Of a stretch of 64,000 nucleotides of DNA, positions 49,891-62,027 are shown in pieces; within the stretch, counting starts at the first letter, position 1; the number at the start of each line of letters is the position of its first letter. The translations under genes and the position numbers were made by a program. Where the stretch lies: assembly GCA_021234155.1 (NCBI GenBank), contig JAJEKV010000126.1:124001-188000 (forward strand). Reading direction: 5' to 3'. Source of the stretch: Isoetes taiwanensis (lineage: Eukaryota; Streptophyta; Lycopodiopsida; Isoetales; Isoetaceae). The notes beneath the pieces were generated by a model. The model was not told the origin of the DNA. It ran no database searches and saw only the letters and a program-made list of their open reading frames with translations.

Positions 49891-50294
49891 AAAAAAAAAT
49901 CAGTAGCCTACATGGCGATTTTGCAAGATTCATACTTTCTATGGTAGATGCCACTTAGCTAATCCACTAAATTCTCAAGCTCCTTGGCTTCTTAGGCTAA
50001 GCGATTCGAGACTCGTTGGAGCTACTCCCGGGCGGGCTCTTAGCGATTACGCCTAGGTTGGACTAATGGTGGGAAAAATTAGGCTAAATTTTTTTTTTTT
50101 TTCCCATTTTTCTCATTTAGTTTAGCCGTTTTTTGGGAAAAAACCAAAATTTAGCAATTTGGCTAACCTTAGCCATTAAATTATTCCATGATTACGGACA
50201 ACTAATATCCTAGCAATGTTGGCCACAAAAGATCGCAGTTCTGAACAATTTAGCAGAAACCTATTAGCTCCTAACAACCTCAAGTGCTAAAGAA
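49891..50294. other. intergenic, no gene seen
   Basis: A poly-T tract with flanking TTAGGCTAAATT/AAATTTAGC phrases (50080-50165) forms a weak inverted repeat. Nothing else recognised. Confidence 0.4.
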
Positions 50295-50880
50295 TTTGTT
50301 CAAGAGCAGCAGCTATACATCGAATTACATGATACGATGCTTTCTTACGCCATCACAGTCAATATTCTCCTTAGTTACTTAAGTTATTCCTAGCTAAGCA
50401 ATATTATTAACGTCATTTTGCAAGAGCAATTTGCTTGAATATCCCTCTGCCATAATGTTTGTAGTGAAGCATCCACTTTGAACTCATCCTCAAGCAACAT
50501 GTATTATTAACGCCTAAAATTTGTTAAAGATTGCAAAATGCAAGTGGACACGTGAAGAGAGGCAACAAAAGCACATATTGGATTAACTTTCTTAAAGAAA
50601 CTAAAGTCGGGGTCAATTGGCATGCTTTTTTCATCACATGTTTTGAAGATGCCTTTAAGAGAAGAACCAAAAAGAGCATATTAAGTTAAGCTGAGCTAAG
50701 CTAAGCTCCTGTCCCTTGATTGCAGATAGAATAAGTATCTGATCATCACTTTCCTATGATGATATCTTGCTGAACTATTTTAGAAAATATAAGTGTTCTT
50801 ATTGTCAGAGAATGGCCAGCTGTCAAAATCATGGCAGAAGTTTCATAGTAAGAACTGCCTGCCTGCAACATCTAACTTGG
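50295..50880 (+). repeat. segmental duplicate, second copy, with 320-bp extra segment
   Basis: 50295-50425 and 50746-50880 match 43241-43558; 50426-50745 is absent from the other copy. The block ends about 20 bases before the CAF1-like start codon, so it probably contains the old CAF1 5' flank or leader. Confidence 0.85.
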
Positions 50881-50899
50881 ATATTAAGTTCAGAGTAAC

Positions 50900-51175
50900 A
50901 TGTCTGTGTTTCCAAAAGCCGGTTCTTTGCATATTAGAGAGATATGGGCAGATAACCTGGAAGCAGAGATTGAATTTATTCGTGAAATTGTTGATGAGTA
51001 CTTTTCCGGAGTAGTCGTTAGACCAGTGGGTGATTTTAGGAACAATGCTGATTATCATTATCGGACTCTTCGGGCAAATGTTAACATGTTAAAGCTTATT
51101 CAACTTGGACTTACCTTCTGTGATAAGGATGGCAACCTGCCAAAGACTCAAACGGGGGAGTTTTGTGTCTGGTAG
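50900..51175 (+). pseudogene. CAF1: CAF1/POP2 deadenylase, N-terminal fragment lacking catalytic motif
   Basis: The frame begins MSVFPKAGSLHIREIWADNL and continues with EFIREIVDEY, VVVRPVGDFRNNADYHY and NMLKLIQLGLTFCDKDGNLP. These are the N-terminal blocks of CAF1, the DEDD-type 3'-5' exonuclease of the CCR4-NOT complex that shortens mRNA poly(A) tails. The family segment with the first catalytic D-x-E, between DEY and the following F-x-G-VVVRP, is missing in frame (about eight residues). The frame then stops with TAG right after CVW, where family members continue with Gln. FNF follows in frame, but no further CAF1 blocks are visible. No intron is present, as in many plant CAF1 genes. Confidence 0.85.
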
Positions 51176-53078
51176 TTCAATTTCAATGGTAAATGTGCTC
51201 GAAGGATTGATTGGACTGATATGCACTGGTAAATGTGGATCAACAGGCGTGCTCTTGGCAATTTTCCAAATGCCAACCCTCTTATTTCCTATTTGTTAAT
51301 GTCAACATCAAGGAGGAAGGTTCCCATAGCCATATCCACTTTGCAAGAAACTGAAGTATCAAAGATGACAGGATACAGTTGTGCAGCAGCATACAACATA
51401 ACAATATAGATAATCGACTGTTTACATAATCTCTGTAAAACTGTTATGGTAAGGCTGGACTGAACTGAGATAAGAATAAGAATATAGACAATCGACTATG
51501 TTATACATAATCTCTGTAAAACTGTTATGGTAAAGCTGGACTGAACTGAGATAAGAATATCGAATACTTATGTGACTACTCCATATGAAACCACAATTTA
51601 TATAAACAACTAAATAATTTATACCATGGAAGATACACCAAACATAACACATAAAGAAAAAGAGAGTGGCTCAGTAAAGTAGTACTCACCTTGAGGTATA
51701 TACTTTGTATCGGTATTTGTATCCTAGGCAAACGTAAAGCCCCATCAAACAAAATATCAAAAGCGGTGACCAAAAAGTTTACACAGAGAACATTATAGAC
51801 CAATGTCGTGCATACATTGAAACCTGGAGATTTTTGGATGTCTGTTGCTTCCATCGAACGGAACAATTGATCTGTTTCTGTAGATGACTAGTTGGTGGCT
51901 TCCAAAATCCTGATAGACAATACAGAAAGAAGCTCTTTGATTAAAACATCTTATGTGGTGTTGCGGATAGCTAGATTGACACATATAAAATAATAGAAGA
52001 TAAACTCAGAATAGTTTATGAACCTTCAACAATACGAAGCTCCAACATTTTCCTACTCAATTAGAAAAATAAAACTGCAAGATCAAATGCTTCTGGCCCA
52101 TGAATAATTAACAATGTTTTACATAGTATGAAACAATCATAGAAAACCTAATTTATACAAATAGACCTTGCTCAGGGGACTAAGGTTCTAATCTAAGATT
52201 ATATCTATCACAATATATTGCATAAGCAGATTTAATAGAAACAATATGTCAAAGAGGAAATTGGAATGTGGCGCCTATGACAATAAGGCATGCCTTAGAG
52301 CTCCCAAAGACGCTCTTGAATTGGCCAGATTACATAGGAAAGGCTGCTCAAAAGTTTGAGGCTGTTGCAAGTTGCAAAAAATCAAACAAATTACAATTCA
52401 GAAGAATAAACTAGAGGAACTAAGCATCAACCATCAAGGCGGCATAGGCAGATCAACAATCAAGGGCGAATTCAACTTCTCCAAGCCGCCTCAAATCAAA
52501 AGCAATACATAGCAAAACCTTCCAGACTTTACATGAATAACTGAGCAGAAACTTACGTTGGATGATTATGGGCTAAAAGCAGATGCACATGGCTTCCCCG
52601 CGATGCCGAGCCCGTGGAAAAAATTCCTCTGCAAAAATCATATAAATCTTACGCTAAAATGATCAAACAACATGTAAGCTTACATAAACGATTTTAAAAA
52701 AAGTTTGATGACTTCTGATGCTCGAGGTCTTCCACCGGCCATCCATGTCAAGACATACCCCCATCTCGCTGAAATGCCACTAATTTTTTTTTAAGGTGGG
52801 ATTTGGAACTTCTGATTTTGGGATAACAAAGATTTCTTTTAGTTGCGGAATGACTCTAAATCATACAAAGAACTTGTCCCGATTTTTGAACGCATGTAAA
52901 TATTTTCTTGCTCTAAACCCATAAAATCTTAGGGAAATCATTGAGAAAAAAATTCCAAAAATATTTTCTCTGTAGGAAAATCCCAAATTAACAAGATTGA
53001 TAGATAAAACTTACATAAACTTAGATATTATATGCTTATTAGAGGTCAAATATATATGATGTTATGGCTTTCTACAAT
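51176..53078. other. intergenic, decayed DNA
   Basis: Includes the tandem duplication at 51.4 kb. Minus-strand frames at 51.4-51.98 kb arise partly from that repeat. No gene recognised. Confidence 0.35.
51403..51560. repeat. two-copy tandem duplication (about 78 bp)
   Basis: The unit AATATAGATAATCGACT...CATAATCTCTGTAAAACTGTT...GGACTGAACTGAGATAAGAAT is repeated with few differences. Confidence 0.9.
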
Positions 53079-53134
53079 TTGGACAGAGGACAAGGCTTGG
53101 GACTACTTGGACAAAGGACAAGGCTTGGGACTAC
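53079..53134. repeat. two-copy tandem duplication (28 bp)
   Basis: TTGGACAGAGGACAAGGCTT plus GGGACTAC is repeated at once with one substitution. Confidence 0.95.
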
Positions 53135-53258
53135 GTATCCCATTGAAGGTGTAAAACAGAGAATCGCTTAAATATCATGAACCATTGATTTTACTTGATG
53201 TGTTAGAAAATGTAACTTGAAAACTTTATGAAGCTACTTGATTTTTTTCTGACAGGAG

Positions 53259-53409
53259 GTGGTTCTATCAAATGTTGCAGGTGCAATCAACAAAAAGGAG
53301 CTTAGTGAAGAGGGCTTGCACCGTTGTGCATTCACCCAGTGTGCCCAGACCATATTGGTTGACCTTTGTGCTTCATCAAGGAAGATTGCAAAACTTATTG
53401 CCCTGTGAA
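53259..53409 (+). other. orphan exon-like segment, unknown gene
   Basis: After a strong acceptor (TTTTTTTCTGACAG, ending about 53257) an open segment of about 50 codons reads EVVLSNVAGAINKKELSEEG, then LHRCAFTQCAQTILVDLCAS and SRKIAKLIAL with a TGA. Its composition and the acceptor suggest a last coding exon, but I could not assign the protein or find upstream exons nearby. Confidence 0.4.
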
Positions 53410-53807
53410 ACATTCAAGAATACATGAAGATTGCTAGATCACATCATTGATTTTAGTATTCGACGTCTCTTTGCAACAAAGTACTATGAGATTTTCTACT
53501 TATGTTCTATGGTTTTTTGTAGACCTTTATGCAATATGAATTTTGCTACTTATATTTTATGCTTTCTTGTAGCAATCGTAAAATATAATAAAAGTAGTTG
53601 CAAAATATGTTTCAATGTTCTTGAGTTTATAAGGTATAAATTTACAACTTAAACGACCCTCCCTTTAATTTAATTGATGTGATTAAAAAAAGGGAAGTGG
53701 GATAATTGATTCACGAATTGATGTATGGCTTGACTCAGGGACTAGGGACTAATGCATGAAATGTTGCTATAACTAACTCAAAGACTACCTTCTATCCTGA
53801 CATTAGA

Positions 53808-54345
53808 ACCGACTCTAATTGTGACATATTGACTGACTCTAATTCTAATGCTACAGATACTCTATTCTGACGCTACTTCTGACTCTCAAATTGATGCTAA
53901 GGCTGCCTACATTTTGAATCTGATTGTGATGATAGAGTTGACTCTATTTCTAACACTATGAATGACTCTAATTGTGATGGTCGAGTTGACTCTAATTATA
54001 ACACTATGTTGACTCTAAAATGGCTCTAATGCTGATGGTAGAGATGTCTCTAATTCTAACACTATGGTTGACTCTAATTCTAACAGCATGGTTGACTCTA
54101 ATGTTAACTCTAATGCTGATGAAAGAGTTGTCTCTAATTCTAACACTACAGTTGACTTTAACTGTGACTCTATGTCTGCTGCAAAACCGACGCTAAATTC
54201 TGACGTTAATTTTGTCATTTAAACGACAGAGATTAGAGTCAGCTGCAGCGTCAGCCATAGTGTCAGTTTAAGGGTTTTTTTCTATTTTCTTCTGTCTAGG
54301 TTTATAACTAGGGTCTGACTCTAAAACTGACTCTAATATCTCATT
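53808..54345 (+). repeat. degenerate GACTCTAA repeat region encoding Asp-Ser-Asn-rich frame
   Basis: The octamer GACTCTAA occurs at least nine times. In one plus frame at 54025-54222 an open stretch of 65 codons reads as alternating S-N, D-S-N and V-D-S-N units (for example NTMVDSNSNSMVDSN) up to a TAA. Neighbouring pieces (TDSNCD, TDSNSNAT, VDSISNTMNDSN, RVDSNYNTM) show the same units in shifted frames. It may be a decayed low-complexity coding region; no domain is recognised. Confidence 0.7.
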
Positions 54346-57300
54346 CCTCTTGTAGTGACTTTGTTAGGACAACCTTCAACATGTTTGCTAGTACCATAGC
54401 ATTCTTTTGTTTTTCTTTTCTGCTGTGCATTCACAAACGTTGGCGTTTTGTATATCAGTACTCCCAAAATCCAACCCTGCCTTTCGACATCGCAAACCTT
54501 ACTCCCCCTTTTCGTCCACGTCCTGTGGGTGGTTCATATGCATGAATCATATATCAAAATGGCATATAATCTCACACCCCTACTTATGCGGAGTAAGGTT
54601 GGGCACACGTTTACGAGTCATATTTTATACCTGGATTTCACAACACAAGGGTGATACTAATATATAGAATATGATTGAAATAAGATCAGAATAACAATAT
54701 AACTTCTCTCAATGTCTTTCAAGTGGAACATCGCCCGAAAGATTGTTTATTGTATGTTGTGACTCGTTCAACGGTGTTATAGATGAACACCTATAGCTTA
54801 AAATATTGTGAGTACCGGAAAGTATTGTGATTGTGTCTGCAAGACATAAAACACGTACATACATTTCTACAACATTAAACTACTCAGTTGTATACATAAT
54901 TCAATCGAGGGGCACTTTTGGAGGGGCTTGTACATGAATGTAGGGGAACCTACAAACTGATTGTAAGAACATGTAGGGGTCTACTTTAATTTAAATATAG
55001 ATTGTGAAAACATGACTTCACGGTTTGATTTGGGCCACTTCACCCTCAAGAAATTGGAGGGCAACCCTCCGTGCGCAGCACCTTGTTTTTTTCCTCTTTT
55101 TTTTTAAGGTACAAGATGACTTTTTCATTAATTAAGGAAAGAAATATAGTGATAGTAAATAACGCATATAAGCCCATCAGATACAATATATGCTCAAGTG
55201 TATTTGCGTCGTATAAAAAAAAAAAAAAACCCTCCTTTTTAATGAAAAGTTACTTTTTTGGCGCTAGCATTGAAAGTCTATCGTGAAGAGTTGAACCTAT
55301 AGCCTTCCATCTCCAAACCAAAACACTTACTAATGTACCAAGTTTTCTTTAGTGTCATGTATATGTTTTTTTTTTTTTTATATACATCTGGGGCTCTGCT
55401 TTCCTTAACAACAGACTTTGACAAATTTCTATTATGGGAACTTGAACTCTTCACCACCAAGCCAAACCCTTTACCAACATGTTAAGCATTTTTTCAACAA
55501 GTAGAGTGGTTTCTTATTCTCCATTAGAACTCTATTTTATACTTAAAATAAAAAACTCCACCCTGGCATTTGTCTTTTTGTAAACTGATGTTGTGGCGGC
55601 AAGAAATCTGCCGGACTTGTGCGACCATGGCAAGGTGAGAAGATGCTAAGGTTTCCTATTGTCATCGGGAAATGGTTCCTATGGTATGACGAACCTTAAA
55701 GGTCTACCATTAGACCCCCACGTGGATCTGGAATACCTGGAGACCTTCTGTTACTATTTTTTTCCTTACAAGGTGGGTCCCGTTTGACGCTAAGAGACAA
55801 TGGCTAGGCACAATCCGACTCATAACCATGTTATGGAACTTCAACAATGAGAGATGGAAGGAAACTCCTCTGAGCGAGATAGAAACTTCTAAGGTGGATT
55901 CTAATCCACTATCATCTCTGATATTCATTGGATGAAGGCAATAATGTAGAGTTACCAAAATTTCGAGGGCAGAGGTTTAAATACTTAGCAAAGTACACAC
56001 AAATATCTTGCAATCAATGTGATTCTAGTATGATGGAGTTTTGATTTGTGGTAAGTGTGTCTGTAACATATATCACCAAATTGCCATTCTTTGTAGTCGT
56101 GGTAATCTTCTTGCCTCTGTGCTACATAGGATTATGTCTTCTACAATGCGGATGTCTGTGTATTTAATGTGAATGTTCTTAATTTTATGCAAGAAACCTT
56201 ATTTTTATTCTTAATCTGCAAATACATGTGCTCATGTGATTGTAATTTCACAGGGCATAGTCTATAACTATTGCCATATTGAGCTATTATAATTCTATTG
56301 AGATGATAAGCATTTGACATGTTATTTTTGCCATGCAATTGTATCCTTATGCTGGACATCTTTTTCGTTAATTGCTTATGTTTCCTTACAGACATAAGCA
56401 GTCTTATCCATGGCACTTGCTTCAACTTCTGGCGTTCGTCTAGAAATATGCAGAAATGAGGCTACATAGAAAGGTATTTGTATCTTTCCTTCAAGAACCA
56501 GAGCTGAAAGGTACATCAGCAACAAATTAGAAAGCATATTTCACAAGCCCGTTAAAATTTTCTCACCAGTTTCTATTAAGTTTTACAGGTTACGACAAAG
56601 AGGCATGCAAAGGGAGGTTATGTAGTTCTCTAACATTCAATTATGTTTTAACCGTTTCTTCATATCATTTTTCCAGTTTTAGTCAGGCTGTTCTTTTCTT
56701 ATTTCCATGTTTGTAAGGTGTTTAGGATGTGTTTCAATGTAAGAGAGAAATGAGGTTGGTATCTTTAGGATTGGTAAAGATGAAAATGATGCGAAGCAAT
56801 GATTGTTGCGATATAATGATATATTAAATGTGTAGGCTCTATATTCAATAGCTTTGAATTTGCATAGCTTCAAAAGCATGATTCTAAACTGCTTGATGTT
56901 GCCAAGCCTCAAAGCATTAAAAGGCAACTCATTATGTGGATCCAAAAAATGCAATTGCAAAATAAAGAGAGAATTGGTTTAAACAGACTTTGTTTATGGC
57001 ACTGAAAAGTTGACAGTTATAAAGGCAATATACAATTTTATTGAGATATTATCTTTCAAGTCAAAATTGATACTCTGTCATTCTAGGTTTAAGGCTGCAA
57101 TAGAAGCTGAACTATCTATCTATCAGGAATAGTGCAGATGTGTTATATGACAATTATTGAATGCATGATGATATGATAAAGATTTGAAAGGATGCTACAA
57201 ATAGATAGACTGCAAGGATGCAGACCCAAGCTGGAGGCCACCATGTGAAGATGAAAGCCATCGAGAGGTTGATGACTAAGCATTATGCAGTCGTGGCATA

Positions 57301-57745
57301 GCATGCCTGTTGTTGATATGGTAAGCCTTTCTAAGCCATAGTTAAGCTTGTGTTACACATTCAATTTAAGACATGGTCAAGCTTGTATTACATACTCAAT
57401 CTGAGAGTCGAGTTAGCTACTTTTCATTTGTATCTTCCTTTTTAATTCAATAGATTGAATTTCGTACTCCTATATGGAATCAGCCAAGCTGAAACAAAGA
57501 GATGTACGACTTTAATTTTCAAAACTTGGTGGTGTTCAAAATTGGAATCTAGTTTTTGCCAGCTACATCGGAGTAGGAAAGGTTGCCTAATGCGTTATGT
57601 GTTTGTTTTGATCCAATGAATCAAGATCGGGTTTTTGTAGTTTTTGCCAAAAAAATTGGGAGATGTTTCCTTTTAGAATGCTCAATCTTGATGGAACTTT
57701 GATTTTGGGCTGTTTTTTAGCTTTTGAATTTAGAAGTGTGCATGA
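54346..57745. other. intergenic; possible SINE remnant at 55.37-55.49 kb
   Basis: No gene recognised. On the minus strand 55490-55366 has GAGTTCAAGTTCCC (RNA polymerase III B-box-like) and ends in an A-run, so it might be a small SINE, but a convincing A box is not seen. Poly-A and poly-T runs flank it. Confidence 0.3.
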
Positions 57746-57915
57746 GTTGGTGATCTTCTAATTGTTTCCGACATAAAATATATATAGTATCTTGGGGTTG
57801 CCTGAAGGACAATCACCCACAAAATATGGAGTTGATGATCTTGTTCTAATTGTGTCCTATTATGAAAATATATAGTATTTTTAGGTTGCCTAAAAGGCAA
57901 AGCCACAAAATATGC
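57746..57915. repeat. two-copy tandem duplication (about 85 bp)
   Basis: Both copies run GAGTTGGTGATCTT, TTCTAATTGT, ATATATAGTAT, GGTTGCCT, CACAAAATATG with several substitutions and small indels. Confidence 0.82.
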
Positions 57916-58867
57916 GATTTACATGGTAGATGTATGACTATGCAATTTAGACAATGGAGATGTGGCATAAAGTTAATGCACTTGTCAAAGGAAAAAAAAA
58001 AAAAGAACCTAAAATTTATTAAAGGTTTTTAGGGTTATGTTGTTTTTTTTAGGGTTTTATTTTGTTTGGGTGCCCTAACCTATCCGCCATCGCTACTGGC
58101 CACTAGTTCTAAAGGATGTAAAAAAAGTGACATTTCTACATGAAAAGCTAATCTCTTACGTCGTTCATTCCACATGACATCTCCGTGATTCGACAATCAT
58201 CTATATTTGCAAAAACAGGGATGCTCTGGAGAGGTTTCTATGTCCACATGAGGCCGAGATATTGGTGACAGAGGATCAAGGAACTTAGCGGACTTTTTAT
58301 AGATGGGGCGCTTTTGACATCATATAAAACTAATAGAATATTCCAGTAATTTCAACCAAACGTGTATTACGTTGCCTTAGTGTGCCAAATATTCATGTAT
58401 AAGGGCTTACTAGATCAAAAATGGGTGAGAAAACTCTCAATCTGACTTGTGCACTTAATGGTAAAGAAACAAATGAAAATCTTTAAGTAAAGAAACAAAT
58501 GAAAATCTTTAAGTCGAGCTACTATAAAATACTACATTGAAAAATTTCTGCCACTTTGAAAAGCTATTCAATAGGAGGCTCCAAATTTAATGTTGTTAAA
58601 ACTTTGTATTGCAAACTATTGCTCTAGTAACAGAATATTGATTAGAAAGTAGCATCTTGATATTAATTTGCAAAAAAAGATACATGAACATCTTTAGGAC
58701 ATGTTTATTTATCACGTGTTTATTTATTGCATTTAACGACCTGCTTATACCATTCCTTTCAAGGAAAATCAAATCCATGCAAGAATTTTGAATCAATTGA
58801 TTTGAGATTGGCCTATAGAAATTATATACTGTACAAAAATAAAAGAAAGAAGAAGAAAACCTCCTTC

Positions 58868-59125
58868 GGGGCGTGGTCCAGTGGTAGAACTTTAAGCTCA
58901 CCATAACCGAGGTCATCGGTTCGAGTATAACCAATATCAATCTAGTAATATGGGCTTTAAAATCCATTGCCCTGAGGTCATAGGTTCAGGATTGACCATA
59001 TATAATGTACAATCACACAGAGCATCTCCTTGTATAATATCGCAGTCTGGAGTGAATTTAGATTGGCTTCCTGTGATATCAATGTACTAGAGATGTATGT
59101 GATGAATAAATGAATCAAATCCCTC
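58868..59125 (+). mobile_element. tRNA-derived SINE
   Basis: The 5' end resembles a tRNA: GGGGCGTGGTCCAGTGGTAG contains a polymerase III A box, and 44 bases on is a B box (GGTTCGAGT, 58918-58926) within CCGAGGTCATCGGTTCGAG. A second B-box-like GGTTCAGGATTGACC follows near 58983. The body continues to a GATGAATAAATGAATCAAAT tail, and the last about 40 bases are duplicated at 59156-59195. It has no anticodon stem or acceptor of a working tRNA, so it is a retroposon rather than a tRNA gene. Confidence 0.72.
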
Positions 59126-59199
59126 AAAAAGAGAAATCACACAAGTTTTTGCTCTGATGTACTAGAGATGTATGTGATGATTAAATGAAGCAAGTCTTT

Positions 59200-62027
59200 A
59201 AAAGGAAAGAAAGAAAATTGGAACTATAGTTTCGAAAATCATTTGATGCTTTCCCACTTGCAACGTAACAATACACAATACAACTTGATGTTTTGTACTT
59301 TTATAACCATTAGGGCGTTTAGATTAAAACATCACACCAGACCCTACTTAGATAAGAAAAACTACAATCTCATGAGGATTCTTCAATAACTATTTTCCAA
59401 AACAATGATTTATTCTCCAATGACCGAGTTCCTATATTGATCTCCAATAGCCTTTAAAAATCTCCTCTCCACATCCTCCCACCCTCCTAATGAGGGCAAC
59501 AATCCAAAAATAGTTATGCAAATCCAGTGTGTGGAATTCCTATCCTCGGACGCTCTGGAATTTCCCTCATCGAATGGTCTGGCACCATGTAGACGTGTCT
59601 TTAGCAAAGTTTTCTACATAGATTGCCAGCTTTTAATATAAACAAGGTGTCAAGCAAGACAGGGTTGCCCTTCATGGTCCGGGAGAGTGAAGTGGCTTAA
59701 ATCATAGTTCAAAGTCATATTTTGACATCATAGATTAGAGTATCGACATGGAACGGGTCTCTGAACTTGGGCCTACTGGACCTGCTAGTCTAGGATATTT
59801 AACCGTTAAGTAGTAGTCGTGAAATTCGGTATGAATATGTAGCATTATAACAGGGGTTTTCTTTTTGTTTTTGCACGCTTTCACAAAGGTTTTCCTAAGA
59901 TTTCATGGCGATTCGAATGGATGTACTAATGCGCACATCTAGAGTGCACCATTTCTTAGTCGCTGATTTAACTTTTTTTTTCCAATGGTCCAACATCCAA
60001 GGGCTCACAACAAAAGCCCTCTTTTTTTTTTAGGGGCTGAACATGCAAGCCCTGGGATAGCATTTCAGTGGCATTCTTGCAAAAATTAATGTTTTTGTGA
60101 TCGGAGTGGAAACAGATTTGGAGTGGAAGCTGCTTAGTGCTTTAGTGCGAGGATGATGCGGGCTCGGATGCTTGCTTCAAAGTTTTGTGCCATACTATTC
60201 AAAGTTTCCATGGCATTCCTAGCCCAAAGCATTTCTTTTCTCAAGTTTTTCACAAGGTATGGAAATTATTGTGGTTCTAATTGGTCCAAATGCGTAGATG
60301 GTCGCTTCCTCTCTCCGAAAGGGTCCGGTCTGGTTTTTTAGGGTTGCTAGTAGGTCAAAGCAGAATTCATCACGAGATTCTTAGGCTCTCGCCATGACAA
60401 AGTTACTTAATGCTTGCTCATAGGCAGCCTCCACTCTCCATGTTTTCGATTTTGTGGTGCTTGATATGTTACCCCAAAGCTTATTGTTTGAAAGATAGAT
60501 CGCGCACTAATTGCCCGCAAAGAACAAAGGAACTCATGAAACTCTACCGGAGAATGCATTTTCTACCAAGTCTAGTTCCCGAAGATTCTCCAAAGTTTGA
60601 AATAGCCTCCTGAATGTTTCCTTCGAATCCATTACCTTGAAGGCTAAGAATGAAAAGGTGGGATAAATTTTGCATTTCAAGGTATGTCGCCACTTAAGAA
60701 TTTGCTACTCGCATCCGTGGTTCTAAGGCTAGTGCAGCCCCTATTTCGGTGGAATAGTGCCGCAGATGTTGTTGCATCAAGAAGATCTTATCAATTTCGG
60801 AGAATGGATGTCTTGTTTGTCGCTTGAAATCTAAAGTATGTAGAAAGTTAGCTTTAAGGTTGTTTGAATGGTGGACTTTGAAATTTTTATAAAATCTGAT
60901 GCAAGCGGGCAGATTGCGTAGTCTAAAAACAACAGATACTATTGGTATTGGAAGAGATGCTGCGGGAGAGATCTTGCAAAATCATCGCTTTCCCCACTTA
61001 TCTTTTGATTTACCATTTCAATTCCTTCGCGGATCATGATATCCATGGTCACACATTCATCCGCCCAGGGAATCTTGTTGGTTTAACAGAGAAGGCAGAA
61101 GCCTTTTGACATTAGCAACTTTGCTTCGCCTCTTAGGTGTTCGGGCGGGGAGCAGGTCTTGTTATTCCAACCGTGATACTCCGCATGGAGGTAGATTGCC
61201 CTTAACTTTGTTCGCCTATATGTCGGAGTTCTTTTGACATATGTTATTGATATGCAGTTAACTATTGCAAGAACTTGAGGCATCGGACCCAAGACAGATT
61301 AAAGAAGGATACAATTTTGTTTCTCATTTTCGAATAGCGATTCCAGGCTTGTGCACAACAATTAGTTATCAGCTGCATTTGAAATAAGTGTTGGAATATA
61401 CCGGTGTTTTTTGGAGTTCTTTATGATAGTTCAGTTATTATGCCACATATTGGATATGCAGCTTCACTATTAGGCCTCAGACCTGAGCCAAGATTAAGAA
61501 AGGCATACAATTTTTGTTCTTGTTAGTGGAATGTCTTTGATAAAATGCCCAATAGAAGAGTCTATAATTTTTACTGGCATTCTTACTGCAATAAAATGTG
61601 CTAGGGCCTAGTGGATGAATCCTCAAAAGACTAGAGAAGATTCCCAACAGACCTAGATCCTTTTTATTTTTTCTCCGTTCCGAGATTATCCATGAAAGTT
61701 TAATCTTGCTATCCGGTTATGCCATGTCGCTATTCACATGTTGGGAGACTGTCCATTATTTATGCCATGTCGCTATTCACATGTTGGGAGGCTGTCCATT
61801 ATTTTTATCCTGACCCTGATTTCATGCTTTTAGAAAGAAGATCATAGGAGTTTTCAAACAGATCTAGGTGCGACTATAGAGAACATTTGGAGGCTTTTCA
61901 AAAGATATGTTAACCAATATCATGTCATACACTCATAGCTCAATGTTAAATATATTCTTGCTATCTTTATATATGGACAAATTGCATGTTCCTCTTGATT
62001 ATACATGTGTTCAACTAGAATATCCAA
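59200..62027. other. intergenic, no gene recognised
   Basis: 60.1-61.3 kb is less AT-rich, with frames of 60-70 codons on both strands, none recognisable. A 43-bp tandem pair is at 61.72 kb. Confidence 0.35.
61718..61804. repeat. two-copy tandem duplication (43 bp)
   Basis: TATGCCATGTCGCTATTCAC followed by ATGTTGGGAG and CTGTCCATTATTT is repeated directly with one or two differences. Confidence 0.95.

Noticed and set aside
58868-58940. tRNA gene
   Set aside because: A and B boxes are present but the acceptor and anticodon stems do not pair and a SINE body follows.
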